Both the position numbers and the translations under genes were made by a program. A stretch of 64,000 nt of DNA from Leptolyngbya sp. Heron Island J. GTDB taxonomy: Bacteria > Cyanobacteriota > Cyanobacteriia > Phormidesmidales > Phormidesmidaceae. The stretch lies in NCBI RefSeq assembly GCF_000482245.1, contig NZ_AWNH01000013.1, positions 1-64,000 of the forward strand, written 5' to 3'. The notes under the pieces are model-generated. The model did not search any database and had not been told where the DNA came from. It was given only the letters and a program-made list of their open reading frames with translations. Shown one piece after another: positions 28,135 to 38,121 of the stretch; positions within the stretch are counted from its first letter, which is position 1; every line of letters starts with the position of its first letter.

Positions 28135-28672
28135 GCTCCAGCCTAATTTATGGATGGTTTTGTTAGGGGTATTGCTCAGTAGCTGTCAACCTCAAACAAT
28201 ACCGCCCAAGCGGGTCATCAACATTCAACAGCAGTGGGAGTTAGAGCCTGGCGATCGCATTGCCGATCGCCTCGTGGTTGGCAGTTTAGGAGACATTTCC
28301 ATTCAACTTAACCGACAACCGTTAAAAGCCCCTTTCCCAGGCAAAGTGGAACCCAGCACATTTGATCAATGTGTCATCTACTCTACTCCTGAGGTGCCCG
28401 CCTATCTATTTAGATTTTGTGGTTTACAACGGCCAAAATTTGGTCCAGTTAAAGCGGGTCAACGTATTGGTGGAGGTAGTCACGTTCAGTTTGCAACATT
28501 ACGTCGTCAGCCTGATGGCACTTGGATTATTGTTGAACCCTCCACAGGCATCCTGGAACGAGCCATTTCTAAAGAGCGCTCTGTCTATCAACCAGCACCT
28601 GAGGATACAGGCCAGGAAATGCAGACTCATCTGTTACACAACTTATTTTCACTCCACACACTATTAAACTGA
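28100..28672 (+). CDS. Probable lipoprotein, conserved in cyanobacteria
   Basis: 190 residues. Lipobox LLSSC with lipid-carrying Cys29 after a hydrophobic core (WMVLLGVLL). The mature part has WELEPGDRIADRLVVGSLGDISIQL (a beta-rich region) and ends without motifs known to me. Overlaps the upstream gene by 35 bases in another frame. Inference: membrane-anchored partner of the upstream protein. Confidence 0.78.
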   Translation: MSMQAIVSALSKLQPNLWMVLLGVLLSSCQPQTIPPKRVINIQQQWELEPGDRIADRLVVGSLGDISIQLNRQPLKAPFPGKVEPSTFDQCVIYSTPEVPAYLFRFCGLQRPKFGPVKAGQRIGGGSHVQFATLRRQPDGTWIIVEPSTGILERAISKERSVYQPAPEDTGQEMQTHLLHNLFSLHTLLN

Positions 28673-28732
28673 CCTAATTTCATTACAAAAATCTCTTTAC
28701 CCTGTGTTTTCGGCTGCGGAGTCTCGACTATT

Positions 28733-29977
28733 ATGCTGCGCTTTAAGCTTCACCATCTGTTTGCATGTTCTCTTTTAGTTACAATCTTGTATCATCGCCC
28801 GGCTCGAGCGATGGGAGTACAGTTTGATTTAGACGGACACAATGAGAGTCCTCTGACATCTCAGCCTATCACTGACATTGCTCAGTCGTTAGCTGCACCC
28901 GAAGATGCATCCAAATTAGATTCGGAGACAGCAGCAGAATTTACGCCACTGCCAATTCCCCCCAACGCCAGCCAGCCCCCCATCAGACATAGTAGTCAGG
29001 CATCTCATCTACCCAATCATGTTCTGGCCTCTGCACGGAGGTTAACGCCACCACCTGCAGCTGCACTACCCAGATCACGAGTACTTGAACCCATTAGTCG
29101 TTCTGCACCAGCCACCGCCATCGCCCTATCCTTTACTCCTAATCAGACCATATCCCGACCGTCGTCATCGCCGACAAATGAGCCTTCACAAGATGTGGAA
29201 GCAAGAAAAAACACGGTGATTCCCACCTGGATTTACCAAGGTGGTTCCGATTCTTTAGTAGCTCGGGTGATTGGCAAAGCTGAAGGAACTCGTACCGCCA
29301 GTGGCAACCACACCAAAGCCTATTATGGCCATACCGATCCAGGTAACGGCGTGTGGAATATGGGCACATTTTCTTACCAACATGGTGCCAGTTCTCCACA
29401 AGAAGCCGACAAAAAGCAACTCAAGAGACTTAAAAAGCAGGGTAAAGCAATTGCACAACAGGCTGACCAAGCGGACTTGACAATGAGTCTAGGCGAAGTT
29501 CTAAATGGCTTAGATTTAGCCAATCAATCCCCTAGAGCCGCCCTGGAGCGCGGCGGCTATATCGATCGCCTGGTGCAAGCTAGACAAAAAGGTATGGACA
29601 CTAGCGATGCCATTATTTGGGCTCGCACATATGCTTATTTAGACCCCGATACTCAACGTTGGAATGCTCCTGGATTAGGCAATACCCTGGCCAGCATCCG
29701 ACGCGATCAAAGCCGTCGCCATGAGGCTGTTGCCCAGGCATTTGATCATTACCAAGCTCAGCGCCTGAATACGGACCAGTCACCGGCAGACACGCTAGCA
29801 GTACCCATGCTGGCATTAGCCCAACCGCCCATGACGAAGACACCGGCTGACGATATCAGTCTCAGCCAACCAAACCTAGCGTCTAAGCAAGCAGTCGAAT
29901 CCAACTCAATGGCGTTTAACATTCATGCATCAACGCCTTATTCTGAACCAGAGCCCCCCTCTCAGCAACCTTCTTAG
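28733..29977 (+). CDS. Large exported hypothetical protein
   Basis: 414 residues. N-terminal signal sequence (HHLFACSLLVTILYHRPARA). A low-complexity Pro/Ser linker to ~160, then a conserved-looking domain (~170-340): SLVARVIGKAEGTRTASGNH, TKAYYGHTDPGNGVWNMGTF, AALERGGYIDRLVQARQ and ARTYAYLDPDTQRWNAPGLG. The Glu in AEGTR and the GHTDPG turn give a lysozyme-like impression, but I cannot assign a fold. It follows the two envelope genes with a 60-base gap, so an envelope operon is possible. Confidence 0.75.
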   Translation: MLRFKLHHLFACSLLVTILYHRPARAMGVQFDLDGHNESPLTSQPITDIAQSLAAPEDASKLDSETAAEFTPLPIPPNASQPPIRHSSQASHLPNHVLASARRLTPPPAAALPRSRVLEPISRSAPATAIALSFTPNQTISRPSSSPTNEPSQDVEARKNTVIPTWIYQGGSDSLVARVIGKAEGTRTASGNHTKAYYGHTDPGNGVWNMGTFSYQHGASSPQEADKKQLKRLKKQGKAIAQQADQADLTMSLGEVLNGLDLANQSPRAALERGGYIDRLVQARQKGMDTSDAIIWARTYAYLDPDTQRWNAPGLGNTLASIRRDQSRRHEAVAQAFDHYQAQRLNTDQSPADTLAVPMLALAQPPMTKTPADDISLSQPNLASKQAVESNSMAFNIHASTPYSEPEPPSQQPS

Positions 29978-30127
29978 TGCTGATCAGGCGATAAATCCCG
30001 ACAGCGAGTCCGAGCCAGTTCCTGGCTAAATCCTGGTCTTCAAAGACACCCGTTTGACCATGAAAATAGACAACACCAAAAAAAGCAAGCTAGAGTAAAC
30101 CTGGTGTCGGCTGGCTTTGTGACCATC

Positions 30128-30574
30128 ATGCAACCCCCATCCTCTCCAATTTCATCGCTTTCAGAGGCAATTGCACGTTGTCAATCTTTAGGTATGCGAT
30201 TGAGTCGTCAGCGTCGCTACATTTTGGAACTGCTCTGGGATTTGCAAGAGCACCTATCCGCACGCGCAATCTATGACGAACTCAATCATCGCGGCAAAAA
30301 GATCGGTCATACATCGGTATATCAAAATTTGGAAGCCTTGTTCGAACACGGCATCATTGAGTGTGTTGAGCGCTCAGATGGCAGGTTATACGGCCACCTA
30401 AATAGCGCCCACAGCCACGTTAACTGTGTAGACAGTCAGAAAATTATTGACATCAATATTGAATTGCCCAGTACTGTCATTCACGAAGTAGAACAACGTA
30501 CTGGGCTTAAAATCACTGGTTATCGTATTGATTTTTTTGGGACCACCAATGGTGTGCAACCAGAGAAACAATAA
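30128..30574 (+). CDS. Fur-family regulator (PerR-like)
   Basis: 148 residues from ATG 30128; GTG 30104 is an alternative. Winged helix: GMRLSRQRRYILELLWDL then LSARAIYDELN and TSVYQNLEALFEHGIIECVE. The dimer domain has a His pair (HSH, 95-97) and ends IDFFGTTNG. Known: Fur-family proteins usually carry two CxxC zinc sites. Here the first is C100xxS103 and there is no C-terminal CxxC, so the structural zinc site is missing. The overall style matches the cyanobacterial PerR type. The spacing to the preceding gene (150 bases) suggests its own promoter. Confidence 0.88.
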   Translation: MQPPSSPISSLSEAIARCQSLGMRLSRQRRYILELLWDLQEHLSARAIYDELNHRGKKIGHTSVYQNLEALFEHGIIECVERSDGRLYGHLNSAHSHVNCVDSQKIIDINIELPSTVIHEVEQRTGLKITGYRIDFFGTTNGVQPEKQ

Positions 30575-30618
30575 TTCCACACAAGCCTTAACCGTAGAAA
30601 TTAGGATATTTGACTAAA

Positions 30619-30693
30619 TTAGTCTCCCAGCACATCACGGCTGAAAAGAACAAACACTGTTCCAAATACGATCGCAGCTAATGTCAAATCCAT
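30619..30693 (-). CDS. 24-residue single-span membrane peptide
   Basis: MDLTLAAIVFGTVFVLFSRD followed by VLGD-stop: one hydrophobic segment with acidic ends, like the tiny photosystem and cytochrome b6f subunits of cyanobacteria. It is not psbX, psbY, ycf12, petN, petL or psaM as far as I recall. It lies 103 bases downstream of dnaN on the same strand and contains a HIP1-like ACGATCGCAGC. Inference only; no ribosome site is strong. Confidence 0.45.
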   Translation of the reverse strand: MDLTLAAIVFGTVFVLFSRDVLGD

Positions 30694-30795
30694 GGTCTTA
30701 ATTCTCACCTAACGATTGGGCCATTACCAGGTTGCCCTGTCTTGGCTCTCAATGCGAGTTCTTAGATAAATTTTTCTTGAATTTTAGCGACGAGC

Positions 30796-31923
30796 TTAAC
30801 TACGAATTTGAACAGGCATCACCAAATAAGTCATTTGCAGTCCACTGACAGGGGTCAGAATTGCTGGGCTGGTGGAAGAATTGCACTGTAGTTGGATTTC
30901 AGAACTCGGTAAGGCACGTAGACCTTCCAGGAGATACCTGACATTAAAGGCAATGTCGAGATCATTACCCGTAACTTGAGCAGACATTTCCTCACGGCCA
31001 CTGCCCACTTCTTGAGCTTCAACGGACAATGCCAGTGTTTGATCGGCCCCAGCAATCGATAGCTTAACGATATTATTACGCTGATCGGCAAGCACGCCAA
31101 TGCGCTCTAGTGCTGACATCAGCTGCTTACGATCGATCGTAAGTTGACGCTCAAACTGCTTTGGAATCAGCTGACGATAATTCGGATACTGTCCTTCTAA
31201 GAGTCGGGTAGTAATGCGCTGATGACCTAGCTCAAACACAACCTGGGTCGGATCAAATCTTAGGGTAATTGGTTCCGTTCCTTGATAGGACTGCAGTAAT
31301 CGCTCTAGTTCTCGCAATGCTTTGCCGGGGACAGTGACATCAATGGCCAGGTCGACACCAGCATCGTCCACGCTCTGGACCACTGCCAGGCGATGCCCAT
31401 CTGTGGCGGCAAACTCAAGCGTTTCGGGCTCCGCTACGACATGCACTCCCGTTAGTACCTGCTTGGTTTCATCAGAGCTAGTTGCAAATAACGCGCCGCG
31501 TAAACCTTCTAGAATTGCCTCAGCTGAAACACTGGCTACCTGCCCATCTTCTACTAGCGGCAAATTGGGATAGTCAGTAGCCTCTATACCGCGTACCTGA
31601 TACTCCCCCGCTGAACAGGTCAGCGTAATTACGGGCTCCGTGCCTGCTTGACTAAAATCCAAGTCTTCCGGCGGTAGTTTAGACACAATATCTCCCAGAA
31701 GTTTAGCTGGAACAGTCAATATCCCCCCCGCATCCACATGGGCAGAAAAACTCGTTTGAATCCCCAATGTTTCATCAAAGCTGGTTAGGGTTATACGCTG
31801 TGCGTCTTCATCCACCTTTACCAAAATATTGGCCAGCACAGGTTTATTCGGCCTGGAAGGAACAGCCCGACTGACAATTGAAAGGTGTGTATTGAGATCC
31901 CCCTGGGAACACACGAACTTCAT
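30796..31923 (-). CDS. dnaN: DNA polymerase III beta clamp
   Basis: 375 residues from ATG 31923 (MKFVCSQGDLNTHLSIVSRA), the family's usual start; a longer frame to 32001 adds 26 unrelated residues and runs toward oriC. Three clamp domains, with NKPVLANILV, ATDGHRLAVV, and the end TPVSGLQMTYLVMPVQIRS. Forms the ring that holds polymerase on DNA. It lies across oriC from dnaA, same strand. Confidence 0.97.
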   Translation of the reverse strand: MKFVCSQGDLNTHLSIVSRAVPSRPNKPVLANILVKVDEDAQRITLTSFDETLGIQTSFSAHVDAGGILTVPAKLLGDIVSKLPPEDLDFSQAGTEPVITLTCSAGEYQVRGIEATDYPNLPLVEDGQVASVSAEAILEGLRGALFATSSDETKQVLTGVHVVAEPETLEFAATDGHRLAVVQSVDDAGVDLAIDVTVPGKALRELERLLQSYQGTEPITLRFDPTQVVFELGHQRITTRLLEGQYPNYRQLIPKQFERQLTIDRKQLMSALERIGVLADQRNNIVKLSIAGADQTLALSVEAQEVGSGREEMSAQVTGNDLDIAFNVRYLLEGLRALPSSEIQLQCNSSTSPAILTPVSGLQMTYLVMPVQIRS

Positions 31924-32019
31924 GGGTGACATAGGTCTATCAAGAATGCTGGCCAATCGTAACACCCCACCAGAAGGATGGAAAGTCTTCATTTTGAGCA
32001 ATTTTTATGGCTCTGTTCT

Positions 32020-32084
32020 CTATCTCTATCTCTCTTTTAAATTTAAACAATAGTAGTAGTAGGGCCTGTGGAAATTGTGGAAAA
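32020..32084. promoter_or_regulatory. Candidate basal unwinding element of oriC
   Basis: Read on the minus strand: TTTTCCACA (32084-32076), then directly ATTTCCACA (32075-32067), a GGCC spacer (32066-32063), four CTA triplets (32062-32051) and an AT-rich tract to ~32020. Known: in Bacillus subtilis DnaA boxes next to a GC-rich spacer and 'DnaA-trio' triplets (3'-GAT-5') guide DnaA onto single strand for melting. The match here is in order, spacing and strand. Confidence 0.75.
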
Positions 32085-32414
32085 CATCGTTACATTCCTT
32101 GTCTTTGCGTTCATTTAATCTATTTCAGCTTGTGGAAAACGTGTGGATATCTAAGCACGTTTTCCACAGAAGGTTGAAGCCTGGAAATTTTTTCCACACG
32201 GCCTGTGCCCTTCTCCCCAACTAATCCCCAAATTTTCCACAGTTTATATAGAGTTTTCCACAAGCGTATACTTCTTGATTTTGGTACCAAACTTAATAGT
32301 TGCAATGGGCTAGTCGACGGTTGTTGCTGCTCAAGCAAGATCTGCAGTACTGATTTCCACAGTCATTGCAAACCATGACTCAGATGAGTAGCACTTGCAG
32401 TTCGGTGTGGATTT
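32051..32414. other. oriC: Chromosomal replication origin (oriC) with DnaA boxes
   Basis: Box-like 9-mers (TTTTCCACA or one to two changes, either strand) at 32067-32075, 32076-32084, 32131-32139, 32142-32150, 32160-32168, 32190-32198, 32233-32241, 32254-32262, 32353-32361 and 32406-32414. Five or more are exact TTTTCCACA. They fill the gap between dnaA and dnaN, a typical origin location. Confidence 0.93.
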
Positions 32415-32418
32415 CCTG

Positions 32419-33783
32419 TTAGTTGGAACGACTGCTCAGGCTGATGCGATCGCTAAGTTCGCGTACAGTCTGAGCCATATTTAAGTCTTTTTTAACCAGC
32501 TGGGCGATCTTGTCGCAGCTATAAAGCACTGTTGTATGATCTTTGCCCCCAAAGACTTCGCCGATTTTAGGCAGGCTCAGGTCCGTATGGCGACGCATCA
32601 GGTACATGGCGATTTGACGCGCCTGGCTGATTTCACGGCGGCGAGAGTTGCTTTTTAAGTCATCCACCGAAATGCTCAGAACCTCTGAAACAATATCAAT
32701 TACCGATGTGGGAGAGGCATCTACTTTCCCCGCTGGTGCATCCAGGACAGGCTTTAGATTTTCAATGGTCATGGGCAAACCGGAAATGGACGTATAGGCA
32801 ATGGCCCGGATTAATGCCCCTTCCAATTCTCGAATGTTAGATGTATAGCTAGAGGCGATATATTCAGTCACCTCACGGCTCAGCGTTACATTTTCGTACT
32901 CTGCTTTTTTTTGCAGAATCGCCATTCTGGTTTCAAAATCAGGGGGCTGAATATCAGCAATTAATCCCATAGAAAACCGTGAACAGAGCCTTTCCTGGAG
33001 CCTTGGAATCTTGTTAGGCGGACGGTCGGAAGCTAAGACAATTTGTTTGCCAGCCTCGTGCAATGTGTTGAAGGTATGAAAAAACTCTTCCTGAGTATAT
33101 TCCTTTCCCTCAATAAATTGGATGTCGTCAACCATAATGATGTCGACTTCACGATACTGTTCGCGAAAGCGCTGCATGCTATCACGCCGAATGGCCGTAA
33201 TCAGGTCATTGGTAAACTGCTCGGTTGACACATAGGCAATACGTGCACTGGTATCAATGTCCAGACGATAGTGACCAATAGACTGCATCAGATGGGTTTT
33301 TCCCAGTCCCACACCGCCACATAGAAATAAAGGATTGAATTCTCGACCAGGAGATTCGGCAACGGCTAGGGCGGCGGCATGGGCCATGCGGTTATTGGAA
33401 CCTACAACAAACCGCGAAAAAACAGCTTTGGGGTTGAGGTCTGGGGTATTGGATTTACTGCTGTTGGTTCGCTCTGCTGTTGGCGGCGAAGGCCAAGCCA
33501 CTGCTTCACCCGTTCGGGATACGTCGCTGTTAGCAGTTTCACTAACTGTGACCACTACGTTGATATCTTGGCCCAAAAGTTCTTGTGCCACATCAGAAAT
33601 CACCTGGATGTAGTGTTTTTGCACCCAGTTTCTGGCAAAGGGATTGGGGGTAGAAATGGTCAGCGTATTATCAGCGAGAGTTTGGAGGCGCGTCGGTTTA
33701 ATCCACGTCTCAAACGTAGGGCCACTGAGTTGGTCCTGAAGCTTTCCAAGTACTTCATTCCAAAGACCATCTGCTTTATCCAC
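32419..33783 (-). CDS. dnaA: Chromosomal replication initiator DnaA
   Basis: 454 residues. Domain [22 protein letters not shown], a Ser/Thr/Pro-rich domain II (~85-118), AAA domain with Walker [13 protein letters not shown], Walker [10 protein letters not shown] and sensor region, and domain IV with the signature [15 protein letters not shown] for DnaA-box recognition. Complete, no interruption. The 5' side faces a 900-base gap. Confidence 0.98.
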   Translation of the reverse strand: MDKADGLWNEVLGKLQDQLSGPTFETWIKPTRLQTLADNTLTISTPNPFARNWVQKHYIQVISDVAQELLGQDINVVVTVSETANSDVSRTGEAVAWPSPPTAERTNSSKSNTPDLNPKAVFSRFVVGSNNRMAHAAALAVAESPGREFNPLFLCGGVGLGKTHLMQSIGHYRLDIDTSARIAYVSTEQFTNDLITAIRRDSMQRFREQYREVDIIMVDDIQFIEGKEYTQEEFFHTFNTLHEAGKQIVLASDRPPNKIPRLQERLCSRFSMGLIADIQPPDFETRMAILQKKAEYENVTLSREVTEYIASSYTSNIRELEGALIRAIAYTSISGLPMTIENLKPVLDAPAGKVDASPTSVIDIVSEVLSISVDDLKSNSRRREISQARQIAMYLMRRHTDLSLPKIGEVFGGKDHTTVLYSCDKIAQLVKKDLNMAQTVRELSDRISLSSRSN

Positions 33784-34694
33784 AACTAACCCTCCGGCTC
33801 AAGGTGAGTGTACTTTGCACTAAGTAAATAGTAATAAGCTCAGTTCTTTCCCTGGTCCGTTTCAGGTAAAGGTCACAAAGAAAAGAATGGCAAAAAATCA
33901 CATGACCACAGCTTAGGTCGTGCTGCATCTGGAGCACTATGAACAGGTTCTGGGGATCATATGTCGACTAACTAATAGTCAAAAATAAATATTAGAGAGA
34001 TCCTATGCGTATATATCCCTTCATACGGTAACTAAACCCAACTAGACATTAAATCGAGCCCCCATGGCTAAGGCTAAAACTCAAGCGATTTATGAAGCAG
34101 CGCCCTAAAGTTTTTAAGCGACGATCTCAAAAGGCCAGTCGATTTATACTCTAAACGAGCTGCCAATCGGACGAAACTGGACAAGGGATGCACACCTGGC
34201 TTGAAAGCGGGTGATACTCAGCGATTTTGTCCCTTAAATGGCTAGCGGCATGGACATCAACCCATATGCTAAACCGGAATATCTAAATGCGTAAGTATAA
34301 CTTCTTAGAGCTTTGTAAATTAATGAGCCCTAATACACTAACCTGTTGTTGCTCACATATCCAGCGAGCACACCAGATGAATCTGGAACATAGTTATAAG
34401 CTTATTTAAAGGATGTGATCGCCTGACTGTCTTGAGATCTAGGGTGAACTGGCACAGATCGGATTGTTGAAGATGGCTGTGGCTGGTTATATAGATATAT
34501 GGAGGGATACGAGGAGAATAGAACCGCTTGCTGCCAAGGCTTTCACTTTAGTGGTTTGCTGTTGTTTGAATGGCTTTTCCGGGGGGTCCCTGATTTTGTT
34601 TGAAGATCTCTAGATATCGTCACCATAAAAGCAATGAGCGCCCTTAGGGTAAACAGTTCTTCTATTTCCCTCACCAGGTACCTTACAAAATTTC
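33784..34694. other. Long intergenic region between dnaA and htrA
   Basis: 911 bases. I see no gene with recognisable product. MAKAKTQAIYEAAP-stop begins at ~34064, and GQSIYTLNELPIGRNW follows in the other frame near 34135, which may be a decayed small gene. No DnaA-box cluster was seen here. Confidence 0.45.
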
Positions 34695-35882
34695 ATGTCT
34701 AAGCCCATGTCTAAGTTACGCTTTTTCAGCCTGCGGTTTGCTAAGTCGTTAGCTATCTATGGTTTTATTGCGGCCTGTAGTACAACGGCGGCAGTGCTGA
34801 CCACAGCAAGATTGATGCCGACGACGGCCCAGCAAGTTCCGTCATCGGGGTCTGGACGTTTGCTGACGGGGAGTAGCTTTATTGCTTCGGTGGCTGATCA
34901 GGTAGGTCCTGCCGTGGTCCGGATCGATTCATCTCGAACGGTAACACGACAGTCTGGACCGTTTAACGACCCGTTTTTCCGAGAATTTTTTGGGGATATG
35001 TGGGAGCAGCCTTCCTCTCGGGTTGAACGGGGGCAAGGGTCTGGTTTTGTAGTCGAGGCCGACGGCGTGATCTGGACCAATGCCCATGTGGTTGAGGGGG
35101 CGGATACGGTCACTGTTACCCTCAGGGATGGTCGTGAATTTAGCGGTCAGGTCGTTGGGGAAGATCCGCTGACAGATGTAGCAGTCATCAAGGTTGAGGC
35201 CCAAGACCTACCGACAGTAACCCTGGGAAATTCTGAGCAGTTACGTCCCGGTGAGTGGGCTATTGCCATTGGTAATCCTTTGGGGTTAGACAATACTGTG
35301 ACAGCCGGAATTATTAGTGCCACAGGGCGTACCAGTGCACAGATTCGAGTACCGGATAAGCGAGTGCAGTTTATTCAGACGGATGCGGCTATTAATCCAG
35401 GCAACTCAGGTGGACCGCTATTAAATGAGCGGGGTGAGGTGATTGGTATTAATACAGCGATTATCGGTGGCGCTCAGGGCCTGGGGTTTGCGATTCCGAT
35501 TAATTCGGCCCAGCGTCTGGCCCAGGAATTGATTGAAAAGGGGCGTGTAGAACATGCTTATCTTGGCATTCAAATGCGGACGCTGACCAATGATTTGCGT
35601 CAACAAATCAACCGCGACCCTCGCAGTAACCTACGGTTATCTGCAGATGAAGGGGTGATTATTTTGGGGCTTATGCGTAATTCACCCGCTGTTGAAGCAG
35701 GGCTAGAGGTGGGTGATGTAATTGTGGCGATGAATGGTAATTCGATTACTGAAGCTGAGCAGGTGCAGCAGGTTGTGCAGGATGTCGGTGTGGGTGAGTC
35801 GATTGAGCTTGAGATTGATCGCGCAGGGCGTCCGGTTTCGTTAGATGTTCAGACTAAGGCATTACCTCAGCAACGTCGATAG
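34695..35882 (+). CDS. HtrA/Deg-type serine protease with PDZ domain
   Basis: 395 residues. An N-terminal signal or anchor (~14-45). Trypsin-like domain with triad His (TNAHVV), Asp ([10 protein letters not shown]) and Ser (GNSGGPL). One C-terminal PDZ domain (~300-390; [29 protein letters not shown]). Periplasmic or lumenal protein quality control, like cyanobacterial HhoA, HhoB and HtrA; which one cannot be told. Its stop is followed at once by the def start. Confidence 0.95.
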   Translation: MSKPMSKLRFFSLRFAKSLAIYGFIAACSTTAAVLTTARLMPTTAQQVPSSGSGRLLTGSSFIASVADQVGPAVVRIDSSRTVTRQSGPFNDPFFREFFGDMWEQPSSRVERGQGSGFVVEADGVIWTNAHVVEGADTVTVTLRDGREFSGQVVGEDPLTDVAVIKVEAQDLPTVTLGNSEQLRPGEWAIAIGNPLGLDNTVTAGIISATGRTSAQIRVPDKRVQFIQTDAAINPGNSGGPLLNERGEVIGINTAIIGGAQGLGFAIPINSAQRLAQELIEKGRVEHAYLGIQMRTLTNDLRQQINRDPRSNLRLSADEGVIILGLMRNSPAVEAGLEVGDVIVAMNGNSITEAEQVQQVVQDVGVGESIELEIDRAGRPVSLDVQTKALPQQRR

Positions 35883-36404
35883 ATGGCTATTCTGTCTGTT
35901 ATTCAATTAGGGGATGGACGATTGCGATCGCCCGTCCGTCCCATCCATGACCTGGACGATCCACAGCTACAGTGTCTAATTGATGACCTGCTGACTACTG
36001 CTGCTGCTCAAAATGGCGTTGGTATAGCGGCCCCCCAAGTAGCCGAGGGACTGCAGCTATTTATTGTGGCTTCACGGCCAAATCCACGCTATCCTCACGC
36101 CCCGACCATGGAACCTGTTGCCATGATCAATCCACACATCCTGAGCCACAGCGACGATCGGGTTAAAGGTTGGGAGGGCTGCCTGAGTGTGCCAGGCCAG
36201 CGAGGATTTGTGCCTCGCTATCGTGAGATTGAAGTGAGTTATTTAGATCGTCATGGTGATGAACACCAGCACTATCTACGGGATTTTGTGGCTCGGATAT
36301 TTCAACATGAGTACGACCATCTCCAGGGCAAGGTTTTCCTGGACCGGATCGAGCATCCTGACGATATTTTGACCGAGGCCGAATATCAAAAACGATTTGG
36401 CTAA
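35883..36404 (+). CDS. def: Peptide deformylase
   Basis: 173 residues. Motif 1 GVGIAAPQV, motif 2 EGCLSVPG (metal Cys), motif 3 QHEYDHLQGKVF (metal His pair and Glu). Removes the formyl group from new proteins. The ATG directly abuts the htrA stop, which suggests one transcript. Confidence 0.97.
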   Translation: MAILSVIQLGDGRLRSPVRPIHDLDDPQLQCLIDDLLTTAAAQNGVGIAAPQVAEGLQLFIVASRPNPRYPHAPTMEPVAMINPHILSHSDDRVKGWEGCLSVPGQRGFVPRYREIEVSYLDRHGDEHQHYLRDFVARIFQHEYDHLQGKVFLDRIEHPDDILTEAEYQKRFG

Positions 36405-36414
36405 CTCTATTTAC

Positions 36415-38121
36415 CTAATCTTTTTTAGATTTGGTTTTGGGCCGACGGCGTTTGCTGTTGCCTTTGCCAGTTAAGTCCCCTTCCACTCGACTAATCCGCA
36501 AAGGTTGACCCGCAATGGAGACTTTTTTGAGGTGCCGCATGATCTCCTTGGGCATACCCTCTGGTAGGTCAACAGTACTATGGCTGTCATAGATATTGAT
36601 CCGGCCAATGTAGCGACTTTCTAAACCACTTTCATTGGCGATCGCACCCACAATGTGACCTGGTTTCACCCGATGGCGATGCCCTACCTCGATCCGATAG
36701 CGCCCCATACCCTGTTCAGGTGGTGATGCTTTGCGTTCTGCCTGATGCGAACGTTCTCTCCGGTCGTTGTTGCGTTCGGGGCGCGATCGCTTGCGCTCTT
36801 CCAGGAGCAGTGGTTCTTCTCCCTGCACCAGCTTGGCCAGGGCTGCCGCAATTTCAATAGCAGGGACATTATGTTCCTGCTCATACTGCTCCATCAGGGT
36901 CGTAAAAAATTCTAAATTTTCCTCGGCGATGGTGTCAGTAATCTGCTGCTTAAACCGGGCAATGCGCTTGTTATTGACCATTTCAGTGGTCGGCAGCTCC
37001 ATTTTGGAGATTTTTTGTTTGGTTGCTCGCTCAATGGCATACAGCAAGCGTCGCTCTCGGGGAGCGACAAATAAAATCGCTTCACCCTTACGTCCGGCCC
37101 GACCTGTACGCCCCACCCGATGAACATAGGTCTCGGTATCGTAGGGCATGTCATAGTTGATGACGTGACTGATCCGATCCACATCCAAACCTCGGGCTGC
37201 CACGTCGGTGGCAACAACTATATCCAGCTTGCCTGATTTCAGCTGGTCTACGGTCCGTTCCCGCTGCATTTGAGAAACATCGCCGCTCAGCGGTGCAGTT
37301 TCATAACCTCGGGCTTCTAGTTTCTCCGCCAGCTCCACCGTTGCCAGACGAGTTCTGACAAATACAATCATGCCGTCAAAGGTTTCCGTTTCCAAAATGC
37401 GAGTTAACGCATCCAGTTTGTGATAGCCGCTGACCATCCAGTAGCGCTGGCGAATCGTATCAGCGGTAGAGGTTTTGGACTTGATCAGGACTTCAACCGG
37501 GTCATTTAAGTGGCGCTGGGCAATGCGGCGAATTTCCTTTGGTAATGTGGCCGAAAACAGCGCCACCTGACGAGAATCAGGAGTTTGCTCCAAAACCCAC
37601 TCCACATCGTCAATAAAGCCCATGCGAAGCATTTCATCGGCTTCATCAAGCACCAAGCACTTCAGCTCGCTCAGATTGAGGGTCCCTCGTTTCATATGAT
37701 CCATCACCCGGCCAGGGGTACCCACCACAATGTGTACCGAGCGCTCTAGCTGGCGCAGCTGAATGCTGTAGCTTTGTCCCCCATAAAGAGGCAGTACATG
37801 AAACCCTTTCATCTGGGAGGCATAGCTTTGAAATGCTTCTGCTACCTGGATGGCTAGTTCCCGCGTGGGAGTGAGGACTAAAGTGTGGGGTAAACGCTGC
37901 TTGACATCGACACGGGACAATAGCGGTAATGCGAAGGCCGCTGTTTTACCGGTGCCTGTTTGAGCCTGCCCAATAATGTCCGCACCCGCTAGGACATGGG
38001 GAATGGTCTGGGCTTGAATCGGTGTAGGGCTTTCATAACCTAAACCTTCCAAAGCCTTGAGTACCGGCTCACTTAACAATAGCTCACTAAAACTGGGAGC
38101 CAATTCCACATCCATTGACAT
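36415..38121 (-). CDS. deaD: DEAD-box RNA helicase (DeaD/CsdA-like)
   Basis: 568 residues. Motifs: Q-motif, AQTGTGKTAAF, PTRELAIQ, DEADEML, SAT, HRVGRTGRAG. After the core (~1-370) a helical segment and a basic linker (~450-480) lead to a DbpA-type RNA-binding domain (GMGRYRIEVGHRHRVKPGHI, then RYIGRINIYDSHSTVDLP) and a Lys-rich tail. Known: such helicases aid ribosome assembly and RNA decay in the cold. Convergent with def, 10 bases apart. Confidence 0.95.
   Translation of the reverse strand: MSMDVELAPSFSELLLSEPVLKALEGLGYESPTPIQAQTIPHVLAGADIIGQAQTGTGKTAAFALPLLSRVDVKQRLPHTLVLTPTRELAIQVAEAFQSYASQMKGFHVLPLYGGQSYSIQLRQLERSVHIVVGTPGRVMDHMKRGTLNLSELKCLVLDEADEMLRMGFIDDVEWVLEQTPDSRQVALFSATLPKEIRRIAQRHLNDPVEVLIKSKTSTADTIRQRYWMVSGYHKLDALTRILETETFDGMIVFVRTRLATVELAEKLEARGYETAPLSGDVSQMQRERTVDQLKSGKLDIVVATDVAARGLDVDRISHVINYDMPYDTETYVHRVGRTGRAGRKGEAILFVAPRERRLLYAIERATKQKISKMELPTTEMVNNKRIARFKQQITDTIAEENLEFFTTLMEQYEQEHNVPAIEIAAALAKLVQGEEPLLLEERKRSRPERNNDRRERSHQAERKASPPEQGMGRYRIEVGHRHRVKPGHIVGAIANESGLESRYIGRINIYDSHSTVDLPEGMPKEIMRHLKKVSIAGQPLRISRVEGDLTGKGNSKRRRPKTKSKKD

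Noticed and set aside
33784-34694. Long gap beside dnaA considered as part of oriC or as an RNA gene locus
   Set aside because: No box cluster and no recognisable rnpB, tmRNA, SRP RNA or riboswitch core was seen.
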